From Sepiola atlantica (lineage: Eukaryota > Mollusca > Cephalopoda > Sepiida > Sepiolidae), in contig OY744547.1 in NCBI GenBank assembly GCA_963556195.1, positions 4,682,988 through 4,746,987 on the forward strand: a stretch of 64,000 nt of DNA, in the 5' to 3' direction. This document shows positions 1-11,800 of the stretch, piece after piece. The first letter of the stretch is position 1. The number at the start of each line of letters is the position of its first letter. Position numbers and translations under genes: made by a program. Below the pieces are notes generated by a model. It was not told the origin of the DNA, did not search any database, and worked only from the letters and a program-made list of their open reading frames with translations.

Positions 1-204
1 CTTTTACTATAATGACCAGATTCGGCATTAAATAACTCAAAAAGGGTTGATATGCCGTAAAACAAAACTACCAAACCAAAAACCATGATTAAACATTTGA
101 AGATATAAAGAACTTGAAGCATAAAAACTTTCACTATAATGACCAGATTCGGCATTAAATAACCCAAAAAGGGTTGATATGCCGTAAAACAAAACTACCA
201 TACC
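1..204. repeat. Two direct copies of a ~77-bp segment
   Basis: Bases 1-77 and 128-204 are nearly identical and share the phrases CATTAAATAAC and GGGTTGATATGCCGTAAAAC. A short relative, TCGATATGCCGTAAAA, recurs near 13187, so the segment belongs to a dispersed family. The left copy may continue beyond the window edge. Confidence 0.8.
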
Positions 205-838
205 ATACCTTAAATAGGCGAAACACGTTTACTGTAGACAAAAAATAATTCTAGTATCCTATATATTTATTAGGTAAGCTTATATCGATATATCAGGAGT
301 ACTTCTACTCTGTCTACGATGAAAGCCTCTAGACTCGGTCTCGAGCGCCGAATACGGTCTATAAAAGGAACCGTTGCGCAATTCCTGCAACTTCTTCAAA
401 ATTGTTTCTCGTTGCCGTCAACAGATTTTTCCATTAAAATATCCAAAAAAAGAATTGGGAATGTTTCATAAATTGCCGTTTCAATCGTTATGTATTTCAA
501 AATGTCAGGCTCCGTAATTTCTGTGTGTTGGAAAATGAGAAATAAAAGTACCAAGTCCCATCGGACGATTTGTTATGTATCAATAATCATAGCATCACTG
601 ATTACAACACAGATGAGAGTAATAGGCAAACAAGGAGGCAGAAAAGCTAAACTCATTAAAGACAGCCACGACGAGATAGTAAAGATACCATATGCTTTTT
701 CCCATCATTCAAGCTTTTGTTTCTTTATTTGCCTCTTTCTTTCCTCTTCATACAATTTTGCACGCAAAAGAACTGACACAATGATGAAATAAAAGAACTA
801 TGAAACTAATGACTATGAACAATACACTGAAAGCGAAT
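205..838. other. No recognised feature
   Basis: AT-rich sequence. A 100-codon frame at 490-792 has no recognisable motif and looks like chance. The stretch 640-790 resembles 1549-1680, which lies on the other side of the following minisatellite, so the array may sit inside a duplicated segment. Confidence 0.5.
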
Positions 839-1549
839 CGGCGTTGATCGAGAATACATTAAAACAATTATGTGTTTCATTATAGTGTTTAGGTTTAGAA
901 GGTAAAGCCAAGTGACTTGGCGTTGATCGGGAAATACATGAAAACAAATATGTGTTTCAGTATAGTGCATAGGTTTAGAAGGCGAAGCCAAGTAACTCGG
1001 CGTTGATTGGGAAATACATTAAAACAAATATGTGTTTCAGTATAGTGCTTAGGTTTAGAAGGCGAAGCCAAGTAACTCGGCGTTGATTAGGAAATACATT
1101 AAAACAAATATGTGTTTCATTATAGTGTTTAGGTAGAGAAGGCGAAGCCAAGTAACTCGGCGTTGATCGGGAAATACATTAAAACAAATATGTGTTTCAT
1201 TATAGTGCTTAGGTTTAGAAGGCGAAGCCAAGTAACTCGGCGTTGATCGGGAAATACATTAAAACAAATATGTGTTTCAGTATAGTGCTTAGGTTTAGCA
1301 GGCGAGGCTTAGTAACTCGGCGTTGATCGGGAAATACATTAAAACAAATATGTGTTTCAGTATAGTGCTTAGGTTTAGAAGGCGAGGCTAAGTAACTCGG
1401 CGTTGATCGGGAAATACATTAAAAATAAATATGTGTTTCAGTATAGTGCTTAGGTTTAGAAGGCGAAGCCAAGTAACTCGGCGTTGATCGGGAAATACAT
1501 TAAAACAAATATGTGTTTCAGTATAGTGCTTAGGTTTAGAAGGCGAAGC
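839..1549. repeat. Minisatellite, ~80-bp unit, about 9 copies
   Basis: Units start near 839, 919, 998, 1079, 1158, 1238, 1318, 1398 and 1479, each opening with GGCGTTGATCGGGAAATAC and holding TATGTGTTTCAGTATAGTG. Copies differ by a few substitutions and one inserted base. No coding meaning was found. Confidence 0.95.
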
Positions 1550-1908
1550 AAAACTCATTAAAGAGAGTCATGGCGGAATAATAAATTTATACTATGCTCT
1601 TTGTTCATCATTCCTCTTTTCATTTCTTTCTTTCCCTCTTTCCTCCGCTTCATCACATGTAAGCTTTACATGGTTTCCCCGCTTTCTGAGAAATCCACAT
1701 CGCTTTCTTATTTAATTGCAACCCACGAGGAAGAAAGAAACATGGAGTCGTCAATTTTATGTAGAGGATACTAAGTTTACCTAAAAAAAAGGAATCTGAT
1801 GGGCAAAAAAAAATTAAAAAAATATGGCGCTAGTAAAATGAACTGAATTAAACAATACTAAACATTTGATTGCTGAGGTGCGTTCTCGAAGTGGTCTCTT
1901 CTTCCCAA
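1550..1908. other. No recognised feature
   Basis: Pyrimidine-rich around 1595-1650, followed by AT-rich sequence. No gene, RNA or repeat was recognised beyond the flank similarity to 640-790. Confidence 0.4.
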
Positions 1909-2610
1909 ATCCTAACCTTAATCTTAACCCTAATCTTAACCCTAACCCTAACCCTAACCCTAATCTTAACCCTAACCCTAACCCTAACCCTAACCCTAAT
2001 CTTAACCCTAACCCTAACCCTAATCTTAACCCTAACCCTAACCCTAACCCTAACCCTAACCCTAACCCTAATCTTAACCCTAACCTTAACCCTAACCCTA
2101 ACCCTAACCATAACCATAACCCTAACCCTAATCTTAATCCTAACCCTAACCCTAACCCAAACCCTAACCCTAACCCTAACCCTAATCTTAACCCTAACCC
2201 TAACCCTAACCCTAACCCTAACCCTAACCCTAACCCTAATCTTAACCCTAACCATAACCCTAACCATAACCCTAACCATAACCCTAACCCTAACCCTAAT
2301 CTTAACCCTAACCCTAACCCTAACCCTAACCCTAATCTTAACCCTAACCCTAACCCTAACCCTAACCCCAACCCTAACCATAACCCTAACCCTAACCCTA
2401 ACCCTAACCCTAATCTTAATCCTAACCCTAACCCTAACCCTAACCCTAACCATAACCCTAACCCTAACCCTAATCTTAACCCTAACCCTAACCCTAACCC
2501 TAATCTTAACCATAACCCTAACCATAACCCTAACCATAACCCTAACCATAACCCTAATCTTAACCCTAACCCTAACCTTAACCCTAACCCTAACCCTAAC
2601 CCTCCTAACT
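1909..2610 (+). repeat. Interstitial telomere-like array (CCCTAA)n
   Basis: About 700 bp of CCCTAA hexamers with frequent CTTAAC, CATAAC and CCCAAC variants on the plus strand. Variants recur as blocks (for example CCCTAATCTTAACC), so the array grew by duplicating multi-hexamer segments. Open frames over it in both strands (NPNPN, LTLTL, VRVRV) are artefacts of the hexamer. Confidence 0.95.
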
Positions 2611-2995
2611 TCTTTATTACTGATATGATTTTTTTTCTATTCTCAAAATTCTATCAAATAAGCACCAGATGTTCAGTTTTAAAATAAAGAAAGTTTGAAA
2701 AGCATACATATTTTATTTTTAATACTAACCTGACACAGCTGAGTGGGTGTTTGTACCCGTCAGGTATACGTCCTCGACAATCATTTAGGCAGCGGTTTTG
2801 TTAGGGTTCTGCTCAGATTTATGAGGTCCACTCTCCCAGGCTTTACGTTCTCTTTTTGCACGCAGCACAACTGACACTATAATGAAGTAAGGATATTTTC
2901 CAGATCACCTTATTTTTGTCCTATCTCCTTTTAACACATTTATATCTAAATAAAAGTGCCTTCCCTGGGCCTGTGATTGGTATTGACTTTCCTAA
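2611..2995. other. Unassigned sequence, possible short U2-SINE-like scrap
   Basis: No gene. At 2824-2850 the phrase GAGGTCCACTCTCCCAGGC resembles the body of the U2-headed SINE described at 26365. This is only about 20-25 bp, so it may be chance. TTTTGCACGC and ACTGACAC near 2856 repeat a phrase from 760. Confidence 0.3.
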
Positions 2996-3195
2996 TTGAA
3001 CAAGGTTTTTAAAAAAAGTGTTTCTAACCTCATAGGTCCCGCACTGTTTGCGAAACTCCGACCTCTGTCGCATCGCATACGTTTTATATTTGTGCTTGTT
3101 TTACAAATACTTGCGATAATGTGCTCCGATGAATTTACTGCAATGGTAAACGTAAATATCATAATCCACTACACGAGCAGAATAATCCGATGGTA
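2996..3195 (+). pseudogene. LINE reverse transcriptase C-terminal scrap
   Basis: Translation gives [17 protein letters not shown], then after a frame change words matching the other LINE tails in this window (phrases equivalent to LFYKYF and CSDEL). This is the region between the reverse transcriptase and the 3' end of the CR1/Jockey-like LINE seen at 18600, 22550, 42745, 55540 and 63660. It is frameshifted and runs directly into the next telomere-like array at the GGTACCC boundary near 3192. Confidence 0.7.
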
Positions 3196-3721
3196 CCCTA
3201 ACCCTAACCCTAACCCTAACCCTTACCCTGACCCTTACCCTAACCCTAACCCTAACCCTAATCCTAACCCTAACCCTAACCCTAACCCTAACCCTAACCC
3301 TAACCCTAACCCTTACCCTAACCCTTACCCTAACCCTAACCCTTACCCTAACCTTAACCCTAACCCTAACCCTAATCCTTACCCTAACCCTAACCCTAAC
3401 CCTAACCCTAACCCTTACCCTAACCCTAACCCTAACCCTAACCCTTACCCTAACCCTTACCCTAACCCTTACCCTAACCCTAACCCTTACCCTAACCCTA
3501 ATCCTTACCCTAACCCTAACCCTAACCCTAACCCTAACCCTTACCCTAACCCTAACCCTTACCCTAACCCTAACCTTTACCCTAACCCTTACCCTTACCC
3601 TAACCCTAACCCTAACCCTAACCCTAATCCTTACCCTAACCCTAACCCTAACCCTTACCCTAACCCTAACCCTAACCCTAACCCTAACCCTTACCCTTAC
3701 CCTAACCCTAACCCTAACCTG
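3194..3721 (+). repeat. Interstitial telomere-like array (CCCTAA/CCCTTA)n
   Basis: About 525 bp of CCCTAA mixed with CCCTTA, a variant not seen in the 1909-2610 array, so the two arrays have separate histories. It joins the LINE scrap on its left without spacer and ends at CCTGCAGATGCTGG. Confidence 0.95.
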
Positions 3722-3776
3722 CAGATGCTGGAAGATTTTGTTTACTTTGATAGGTTTTTCATCTGGAGGGTGTGGA

Positions 3777-4818
3777 ATTACGAGTGGCGTTCAATAAGTA
3801 ATGTCCCTGACCCACTTCCAGTTATCTGATCTAGATAAAATTTTGCATGTCTAATGATTTATATCTGTATGGTTTATGTTGCAAAAAACAGCTTTGAACT
3901 AATTGTGGTTTCTGATTTACAGGTGTTTGAACTGAGTCAGGTGTGAAATGGAGCCAGTTCAGTGTCGCGCAGTGATCCGGTTTTTGTATTTGAAAAGACG
4001 CACACCAAAGGAGACTTTTGATGAAATGAAAGAAACTTATGGTGATGATGCCCCATCACATGACCTTGTAAACCGCTGGCATTGTGAATTCAAACATGGC
4101 CGGAAGTCTGTGGAAACGGCTCCCAGATCTGATCGTCCCTCTTCTGCCATTGATGAGGCATCTGTCCGTCAAGTTGAGGCTTCCATTTTGGAAGATCGAC
4201 GCATTACTATTCGCCAAATAGCCCAAGAGGTCAAGATTAGTACAGGGTCTGTGGAAACTATCATTCATGACCATTTGTATATGCATAAGGTGTCTGCCAG
4301 ATAGATTCACAGCTTGCTCACACCTTTCCAGATGCAAGAACGCGTCGAGTGCTCGAGGATGAATTTGGAGATTGCCAAGAAGATAAGTCAAAGTTTTTCA
4401 AATTACTGATTACACAGGATGAAACTTGGATCCATAACTATGATCCAGATATCAAAGCCCAGTCAATGCAGTCGAAGGACTTGGACTCACTACCTCCACA
4501 GAAGGCAAGGGTGCAGACCTTCGCTGGCAAGGTCATGCTCACAGTTTTCTAGGAACAGGACGGAGTAGTGATGACAGATTTCCTAGCAAAGGGTACCACA
4601 ATTACAGGAGCCTATTACGCTTCACTTTTGATGAAATTAAAAGAAGCTATAAGACTCAAGAGTCGGGGCAAGATCAGCAAAGGTGTCCTCCTCCTGCAGG
4701 ACAACGCTCCGGTCCACAACTCGCATGTCGCCAGATCAGAAGCACGGCGTGTTACTATGTAATCCTCCCACATCCCTCTTACTCTCCTGACCTTGCACCC
4801 TCTGACTTTCATCTCGTA
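3777..4818 (+). pseudogene. mariner-type transposase pseudogene
   Basis: The element seems to start near 3777 with TGGCGTTCAATAAGTAATG, which resembles mariner ends. From ATG 3948 the first about 118 residues form the helix-turn-helix paired-like DNA-binding part (WHCEFKHGRKSVE, DRPSSAIDE, RITIRQIAQEV). A frameshift and stop follow at 4304. The catalytic part reappears in two more frames: TQDETWIHNYDP holds the first Asp, LLLQDNAPVHNSH the second, and SPDLAPSDFHL (4780-4815) the third. The second and third Asp codons are 89 bp apart, not a multiple of three, so the DD34D spacing is broken. No 3' inverted repeat was found. It is dead, and a cut-and-paste DNA transposon by family. Confidence 0.92.
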
Positions 4819-5344
4819 TCTCCCTGTTTCCCCGACGATACCAACATGAATAATGTTCTATTTAGCTTTTATATTCCAATAATCATGCGTTAATCCCTTT
4901 TTTTTCTTTTACACCACACGTCCTTCTAATCATGATTCAATTCAGAGGAGTTTTTCTTCTCTTTTGTATAGCTTCCCAGGATCGTTTGACATATTGAAAT
5001 AGATGCAAAGAAAGAAAGATAAGAACGATATTAATTGATTAAATTTCATGTAAATAAAATATAAGTTCAATTCAATGAAAAGAGGTACACGTGATTGACA
5101 AATGAATTTATTTAAATACATAGAATATCAGTGTTTTTTAATTTAGGTTCTGTAGGCTCCCTAAAACAATAACATATTCAATATCGTATTTAATTAATCG
5201 ATAATTGAATGCCAGCCGCTATTGCTTCTTTCAGAGTCAAAAACATTGTCAATTTATTATTTGTAAAATGCCTTTTTTAAATATATATCCTATTGCGTAA
5301 TCATTGGTGGGCAATAGAAACATCTTAGTCATATTCATTTTATA

Positions 5345-5347
<3 letters not shown>
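4819..5347. other. Unassigned, AT-rich
   Basis: Just after the mariner tail, 4821-4850 reads CCCTGTTTCCCCGAC then ACATG, as in the LINE C-terminal coding region. This suggests a mariner/LINE junction but is short. The rest shows no gene. Confidence 0.35.

Positions 5348-5394
<47 letters not shown>
5348..5394. repeat. (TA)n tract
   Basis: Perfect TA dinucleotides. On the minus strand this tract interrupts the Penelope-like N-terminal frame, giving a run of YIYIYI. Confidence 0.98.
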
Positions 5395-5396
<2 letters not shown>

Positions 5397-5507
5397 AGTA
5401 TCATTAAAAATAACGGACATCTTGTGTCTGGTTATTTTTTCTAAGATCCTTTCCGTTTTTCTGATTAGGTTCTTAGTTTCAGACGGAAACTGGCTGATAA
5501 AATTGCC

Positions 5508-5560
5508 ATAGCTTCCCAAAGCGCTTTCGGACCCTTCCAGGTCCATCGTCAGTGGAGCAA
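5508..5560 (-). ncRNA. Hammerhead ribozyme, family D, copy 1
   Basis: On the minus strand: stem I 5' side UCCA (5556-5553), core CUGACGA (5552-5546), stem-loop II with GGACC pairing GGUCC (5544-5529), GAAA (5528-5525), a loopless mini stem III from AGC/GCU, cleavage triplet CUU (cut after 5519), then UGGG closing stem I. This satisfies the CUGANGA..GAAA..NUH consensus. A stem III this short is typical of ribozymes in Penelope-like elements, which may act as dimers. It lies between the ORF end and the next ORF start. Confidence 0.8.
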
Positions 5561-5644
5561 TGTTAACCAGGCATAGACCTAGGAGTGAATATATATTCTA
5601 TTTAGACGGGAAAATAAAGGACTGTGTTTAATTTAAATTTATAT

Positions 5645-5862
5645 TTATAGGCATTTGAGTATATTAGTACTAATAGTATAGTTAATCTTGTTAATAGCTG
5701 GTTTTTCTGTTTTAATGTATAGGGCTTCGAGTATGTGGAGTTTAAGTGTATTAGTATTTTGTGCGATGATTTTTGTGTTATCTACTAGAAGTTTACGGAT
5801 ATACGAACGGGGACAGGAATGCTTTTTATAGAGGTGTATAAAAGAAAAGATGCTGCCAAGAT

Positions 5863-5866
<4 letters not shown>
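5645..5866 (-). pseudogene. GIY-YIG endonuclease C-terminal fragment (Penelope-like)
   Basis: The 73-residue frame contains KKHSCPRSYIRKLLVD, then IIAQNTNTLKLHILEAL and YIKTEKPAINK. The pattern (L)xIxEALYIKxxKPxIN is the familiar end of the GIY-YIG domain in Penelope-like retroelements. The GIY and YIG motifs and the reverse transcriptase are absent because the piece is 5'-truncated at the neighbouring (TA)n tract. A REL-type LINE endonuclease is less likely because it uses a PD..D motif. Confidence 0.65.

Positions 5867-5912
<46 letters not shown>
5867..5912. repeat. (TA)n tract
   Basis: Perfect TA run that truncates the GIY-YIG frame at its upstream side. Confidence 0.98.
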
Positions 5913-5916
<4 letters not shown>

Positions 5917-6130
5917 TAAATTTTTATTAATACAAACATTATTGGTTACATATATGCATACATGTTTCGGTTGTACTCTTCACATAGAGTCCACCTCTTT
6001 AGACCAAAGAGGTGGCGTCTCGGAGAAGAAGGCGATAAGATGGGATTAGATCGGCCAGAGCCTCAGCAGACCCGAGATGAGCTGACAACTTCGGGTACTG
6101 ACCATGGGAGTATCGACAGTCCGCAATAGT
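5913..6130 (-). repeat. Unclassified TA-bounded repeat
   Basis: Starts directly at the (TA)n tract. It holds a strong hairpin (CCACCTCTTT / AAAGAGGTGG, 5990-6013). On the minus strand it holds GAAAC followed by a self-complementary stretch, which recalls a decayed hammerhead, but core and stem II do not fit (see rejected items). Confidence 0.4.
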
Positions 6131-6889
6131 GTCACACACGCTAAGATATTCAACTGACTTATACACAATGTATATTGGTTTGCATTGTTTTTTTCTTAAC
6201 TTGTAAACAAGCGCTCGCTCCCTTGGCGATCACTACGACGACACGGCCAGAATAGATGATGAACGAGAAGAAATCCACGGCACACACAACGGTGGGGATT
6301 CTCGAAAAGAACGCATGTTGTTCTTCATTTAATTTACCATCTAAACAGAGTTCGTATTAAACAATGCCTTTAGCTTTTAAGATTGTTTATGTTGTTTCAG
6401 TTGCAAACAGTCTTGTTTGACATCATGGAGACTGTTTCCCTCTACCCTTTGATTTATCTCATTTATCTTTCTCTGGGAAACTAATGATCGCATTTTTTTT
6501 TATTTTCTTAAGATAGAGATAACACGTACGGCTGTGTACCGTAAGTGTTGGCACCATCTTTAAAATTCTCCACTCAAAGATAGATACCCTAATCATTCAA
6601 CTTCAGAAACCACATGTTTTAAGATAGTAAAATGTCGTTAATCTTTTCTTGGTTATTACAGGATGCTTTATGGTTCAAACACCTGGTCTTAAAATCTGTG
6701 CTCGTCGTCTGAAGTCATAACGTATTTTTCATTTCATTCATTGTCAACTGAAAATCTCATTAGTCTTGGAAAGTTGTTACTTATGAGTTATAAAAATAAA
6801 ACCGTTCTCACAGAACAGGTGTTGATAGTCTTTCTCTACTCTATCGTTATGGAAAGTGTTCGACTGATCTTTGCAATTTTAACAGTACT
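6131..6889. other. No gene; one side of an imperfect duplication
   Basis: The stretch 6715-6805 (CATTGTCAACTGAAAATC, ATGAGTTATAAAAATAAA) is similar to 7530-7650. No RNA or coding signal was recognised. Confidence 0.45.
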
Positions 6890-7310
6890 TAGCATTCAAA
6901 GTATGGTTTAAAAAACACGCTGGTTTCTGATGGAAATGTTTTTTATTAATTGTATGAATAATTTTCATTAATATCACCTTATCGGAAAATATTGTAAATA
7001 CATATGTAAATTTGATAACAGCAGTTATAAGTGTATATTTGTAAATATGAATTTAATTGAAGTTTAAAAGGAATGAATTATGTAAATGGCAAAACCCGTC
7101 TAGTGTCTGAACGCCTTTTTGTAACAGTATATCAGGAAGTTGAAAAAGTATTAGTTTAAGTAAGATTATTGACACGTTTTCTGTTCTAATCGCAGTCTCG
7201 TCTTGAAATTTCGTTCGTCTTTGTTCATATGTTATCTAATGTTATTTAATGTTATCTAATCTAAATTAATTGATTAATAGTTTCCTAATTCTAAAGGTAT
7301 ACAAATATTA
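6890..7310 (+). repeat. Dispersed repeat R1 (tRNA-like tail), copy 1
   Basis: Aligns along about 400 bp with the reverse strand of 46075-46535 and of 59740-60532. Shared phrases include TTATCGGAAAATATTGTAAA, TACATATGTAAATTTG and TGAATTATGTAAAT. In the other copies the end contains GGTTCGAAT, a tRNA B-box, followed by CGCAGTCTCGTC. Here that site reads TTCTAATCGCAGTC and is mutated. Probably a non-autonomous retroelement. Confidence 0.8.
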
Positions 7311-8860
7311 TGAACGCTGACTTGAAAAAAATAATTAATTAAATAGTAATTACTCGATCCCTCCCCGTCTCTCTCTCTCTCTCTTACGTTTACCAAAATT
7401 CTCCAGGACGGACAGACAGACAGACAGACAGAGCAAGTACTACGGAGATATTTCCCTGCAGATTATAACATACTCGTCTTCAAGTGTAATGTTAACAAAT
7501 ATTTGTTGAGCCGTTGTCCAAGGTAATAACATATTCTTTATTCCATTCATTGTTTTAAAGCTTCTTATTGTTCATCAATCAAGTGAAAATCTCATTAACC
7601 TCGAACGGATTGTCTTTGCAAGTTGTGACTCATAAGTTACAAAAATTAATAAATAAAAAACAACGATCAATAAATCGATTAGAATAATTATTATGATTCG
7701 GCACTAAATCACTGAACGAAACCTCTTATTGCTCTTGAACTCAGATATGTTTATTTTCGTTTGACTACGTTCAAGAGATTTATCTGCTCAATGTAATTAC
7801 TTTTAGCGAACTCCCCACAAAAGAGGATCATTTGAATAGAATGAAAAGAAAGACTGAACGTGATCCAATAACAAAGAATCAAAAATATTTAAAGAGATGA
7901 AATTAAATTGAGTAATAACGAAATAAAAGAATTCAAATCGTTTCAATATAACTTAATGCCTGAATAACCTTCGGTCGGCAATGGCAATATCCCAGGCTTT
8001 ATTTCTTCCAAGTGCAAAGGCATCTAAATTCTAACCTGTGAGTCATACTCGATCTCCGGTGATGTTCAATTTCTGCTATCTCAGCTATTCAAATTTCCTA
8101 TACGTGATCAGACCTTTCGATTATTTAATAAACTGAATCTCCATTTATGTAAAAAAAAAACATTTATCTCTGTGTCAGTGCGTTCATTGACTAACTTATA
8201 TTTAGATATTAAACCTTGGAATGTGCAATTTAGTATCAATTATCCTATACATATAGTAGTCACGAGCTATTGTTTAGAAACCATCCCAATTGTTGTGAAG
8301 TAGTCGAACAGTAAAAAAAAAGAAGTCAAGTCGAGGTTGGGTTAAGATAACAAGTGTATTAAGATAAAAGGTACAAAGGTAAGGAAACTGACTGGCACTC
8401 GGCTAGACAGTTACAATACTGTCCTTTTCTCTCTCTGGTGATTGTCTACTCGCACTATTTATAGTGAGAACCGGTGTAGTTTCCCTTCTGTTAGAACGGC
8501 CGGTGTAACACCAATAAAAGATATATTTAATCAAAACTTGTAATACTAATTAGTTACCTAGGCTAACAGTTAATCGAGGATAAGGTTAAAAGAGTTTGTC
8601 AGTTGAATGATTAACAATACTATGAGAGGATTGAAAAAATTGATTTGCGTTTCCGCATTTGACCTCTGTTTGATTTCAACATGCGAAGGCAGAAACGACC
8701 AGGGACTGACGAACCATGATGCCTATTACTCATGGATTCTTACAAGAGCCCTGTTAGTCAGGTTGCCCTGACTCTTAACACGATGAGTGGGGTGGTGTTG
8801 CTGACGTACCTCTTGGCAAGGATTGAAGGTGTTTCCTTGATTCCAACTTTTCACCCGGAT
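7311..8860. other. No gene recognised
   Basis: Holds a short (CT)n at 7371-7385, (ACAG)n at 7411-7432, and at 7530-7650 the second side of the duplication noted at 6715. The part 8290-8520 (TTTATAGTGAGAACCGGTG and GTAACACCAATAAAAG) has a long-terminal-repeat flavour, but no second copy is present to support that. Confidence 0.4.
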
Positions 8861-11800
8861 GACTAGTATAATCTAGTATCATCTAGTATCATCTAGTATA
8901 ATCTAGTATAATCTAGTATAATTTAGTATCATCTAGTATAATTTAGTATAATCTAGTATAATTTAGTATCATCTAGTATAATCTAGTATAATCTAGTATC
9001 ATCTAGTATCATCTAGTATAATCTAGTATCATCTAGTATCATCTAGTATAATTTAGTATAATCTAGTATCATCTAGTATCATCTAGTATAATCTAGTATC
9101 ATCTAGTATAATCTAGTATAATCTAGTATAATTTAGTATCATCTAGTATAATCTAGTATCATCTAGTATCATCTAGTATAATCTAGTATAATCTAGTATA
9201 ATCTAGTATAATTTAGTATCATCTAGTATAATCTAGTATAATCTAGTATCATCTAGTATAATCTAGTATAATCTAGTATAATTTAGTATCATCTAGTATG
9301 ATCTAGTATAATCTAGTATAATCTAGTATAATCTAGTATAATCTAGTATCATCTAGTATTATCTAGTATAATCTAGTATCATCTAGTATAATCTAGTATA
9401 ATCTAGTATAATTTAGTATCATCTAGTATGATCTAGTATAATCTAGTATAATCTAGTATAATCTAGTATCATCTAGTATAATCTAGTATAATCTAGTATA
9501 ATTTAGTATCATCTAGTATAATCTAGTATAATCTAGTATAATCTAGTATCATCTAGTATAATCTAGTATAATCTAGTATCATCTAGTATAATCTAGTATA
9601 ATTTAGTATCATCTAGTATAATCTAGTATAATCTAGTATAATCAAGTATAATCTAGTATAATTTAGTATCATCTAGTATAATCTAGTATAATCTAGTATA
9701 ATCTAGTATCATCTAGTATAATCAAGTATAATCTAGTATAATCTAGTATAATTTAGTATCATCTAGTATAATCTAGTATAATCTAGTATAATCTAGTATA
9801 ATCTAGTATAATCAAGTATAATCTAGTATAATCTAGTATAATTTAGTATCATCTAGTATAATCTAGTATAATCTAGTATAATCTAGTATAATCAAGTATA
9901 ATCTAGTATAATCTAGTATAATTTAGTATCATCTAGTATAATCTAGTATAATCTAGTATAATCTAGTATAATCTAGTATAATTTAGTATCATCTAGTATA
10001 ATCTAGTATCATCTAGTATCATCTAGTATAATCTAATATAATCTAGTATAATTTAGTATCATCTAGTATAATCTAGTATAATCTAGTATAATCTAGTATC
10101 ATCTAGTATAATCTAGTATAATCTAGTATAATCAAGTATAATCTAGTATAATCTAGTATAATTTAGTATCATCTAGTATAATCTAGTATAATCTAGTATA
10201 ATCTAGTATAATCTAGTATAATCAAGTATAATCTAGTATAATCTAGTATAATTTAGTATCATCTAGTATAATCTAGTATCATCTAGTATAATTTAGTATC
10301 ATCTAGTATAATCTAGTATCATCTAGTATAATCTAGTATAATCTAATATCATCTAGTATCATCTAGTATAATTTAGTATCATCTAGTATAATTTAGTATA
10401 ATCTAGTATCATCTAGTATAATTTAGTATCATCTAGTATAATTTAGTATCATCTAGTATAATTTAGTATCATCTCGTATAATTTAGTATCATCTAGTATA
10501 ATCTAGTATAATCTAATATCATCTAGTATCATCTAGTATAATTTAGTATCATCTAGTATAATTTAGTATCATCTAGTATAATTTAGTATCATCTAGTATA
10601 ATCCAGTATAATCTAATATCATCTAGTATCATCTAGTATAATCTAGTATCATCTAGTATAATTTAGTATAATCTAGTATCATCTAGTATAATCTAGTATA
10701 ATCTAGTATAATCAAGTATAATCTAGTATAATCTAGTATAATTTAGTATCATCTAGTATAATCTAGTATCATCTAGTATAATCTAGTATAATCTAATATC
10801 ATCTAGTATCATCTAGTATAATTTAGTATCATCTAGTATAATTTAGTATAATCTAGTATCATCTAGTATAATTTAGTATCATCTAGTATAATTTAGTATC
10901 ATCTAGTATAATCTAGTATCATCTAGTATAATCTAGTATAATCTAATATCATCTAGTATCATCTAGTATAATTTAGTATCATCTAGTATAATTTAGTATC
11001 ATCTAGTATAATTTAGTATCATCTAGTATAATCTAGTATAATTTAGTATCATCTAGTATAATTTAGTATAATCTAGTATCATCTAGTATAATTTAGTATC
11101 ATCTAGTATAATTTAGTATCATTTAGTATAATTTAGTATCATCTAGTATAATCTAGTATCATCTAGTATAATCTAGTATAATCTAATATCATCTAGTATC
11201 ATCTAGTATAATTTAGTATCATCTAGTATAATTTAGTATCATCTAGTATAATTTAGTATCATCTAGTATAATCTAGTATAATTTAGTATCATCTAGTATA
11301 ATTTAGTATAATCTAGTATCATCTAGTATAATTTAGTATCATCTAGTATAATTTAGTATCATTTAGTATAATTTAGTATCATCTAGTATAATCTAGTATC
11401 ATCTAGTATAATCTAGTATAATCTAATATCATCTAGTATCATCTAGTATAATTTAGTATCATCTAGTATAATTTAGTATAATCTAGTATAATTTAGTATC
11501 ATCTAGTATAATTTAGTATCATCTAGTATAATCTAGTATCATCTAGTATAATCTAGTATCATCTAGTATAATCTAGTATAATCTAATATAATCTAGTATC
11601 ATCTAGTATAATCTATTATAATCTAATATCATCTAGTATCATCTTGTATAATTTAGTATCATCTAGTATAATTTAGTATAATCTAGTATCATCTAGTATA
11701 ATCTAGTATAATTTAGTATCATCTAGTATAATTTAGTATCATCTAGTATCATCTAGTATCATCTAGTATAATCTAGTATAATTTAGTATAATCTAGTATC

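Larger units (their letters stand above)
5395..5866 (-). mobile_element. Penelope-like element junction (ORF end, ribozyme, ORF start)
   Basis: Read on the minus strand, the order is the C-terminus of a GIY-YIG-type frame (5866 to 5645), about 85 nt of spacer, a hammerhead ribozyme (5560 to 5508), and a frame starting MDLEGSESAL that continues RKTERILEKITRHK and SVIFNDTC before dissolving into (TA)n. Known Penelope-like elements encode a reverse transcriptase plus a GIY-YIG endonuclease and carry hammerhead ribozymes in their pseudo-LTRs, often in partial tandem copies. The arrangement here fits such a tandem junction. The first residues of the second frame are simply the ribozyme read as codons. 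A relative lies at 61304-61500. Confidence 0.75.

Noticed and set aside
1814..3829. Long frames encoding NPNPNP, LTLTL, VRVRV or GLGLG over 1.8-3.8 kb
   Set aside because: Produced by the CCCTAA hexamer, which is open in most frames; not genes.
5940..6010. Possible hammerhead on the minus strand (GUGAAGA, GAAAC, self-complementary ACAUGUAU..)
   Set aside because: Stem II is only eight nucleotides without pairing, the first core base is wrong, and stem I does not close.
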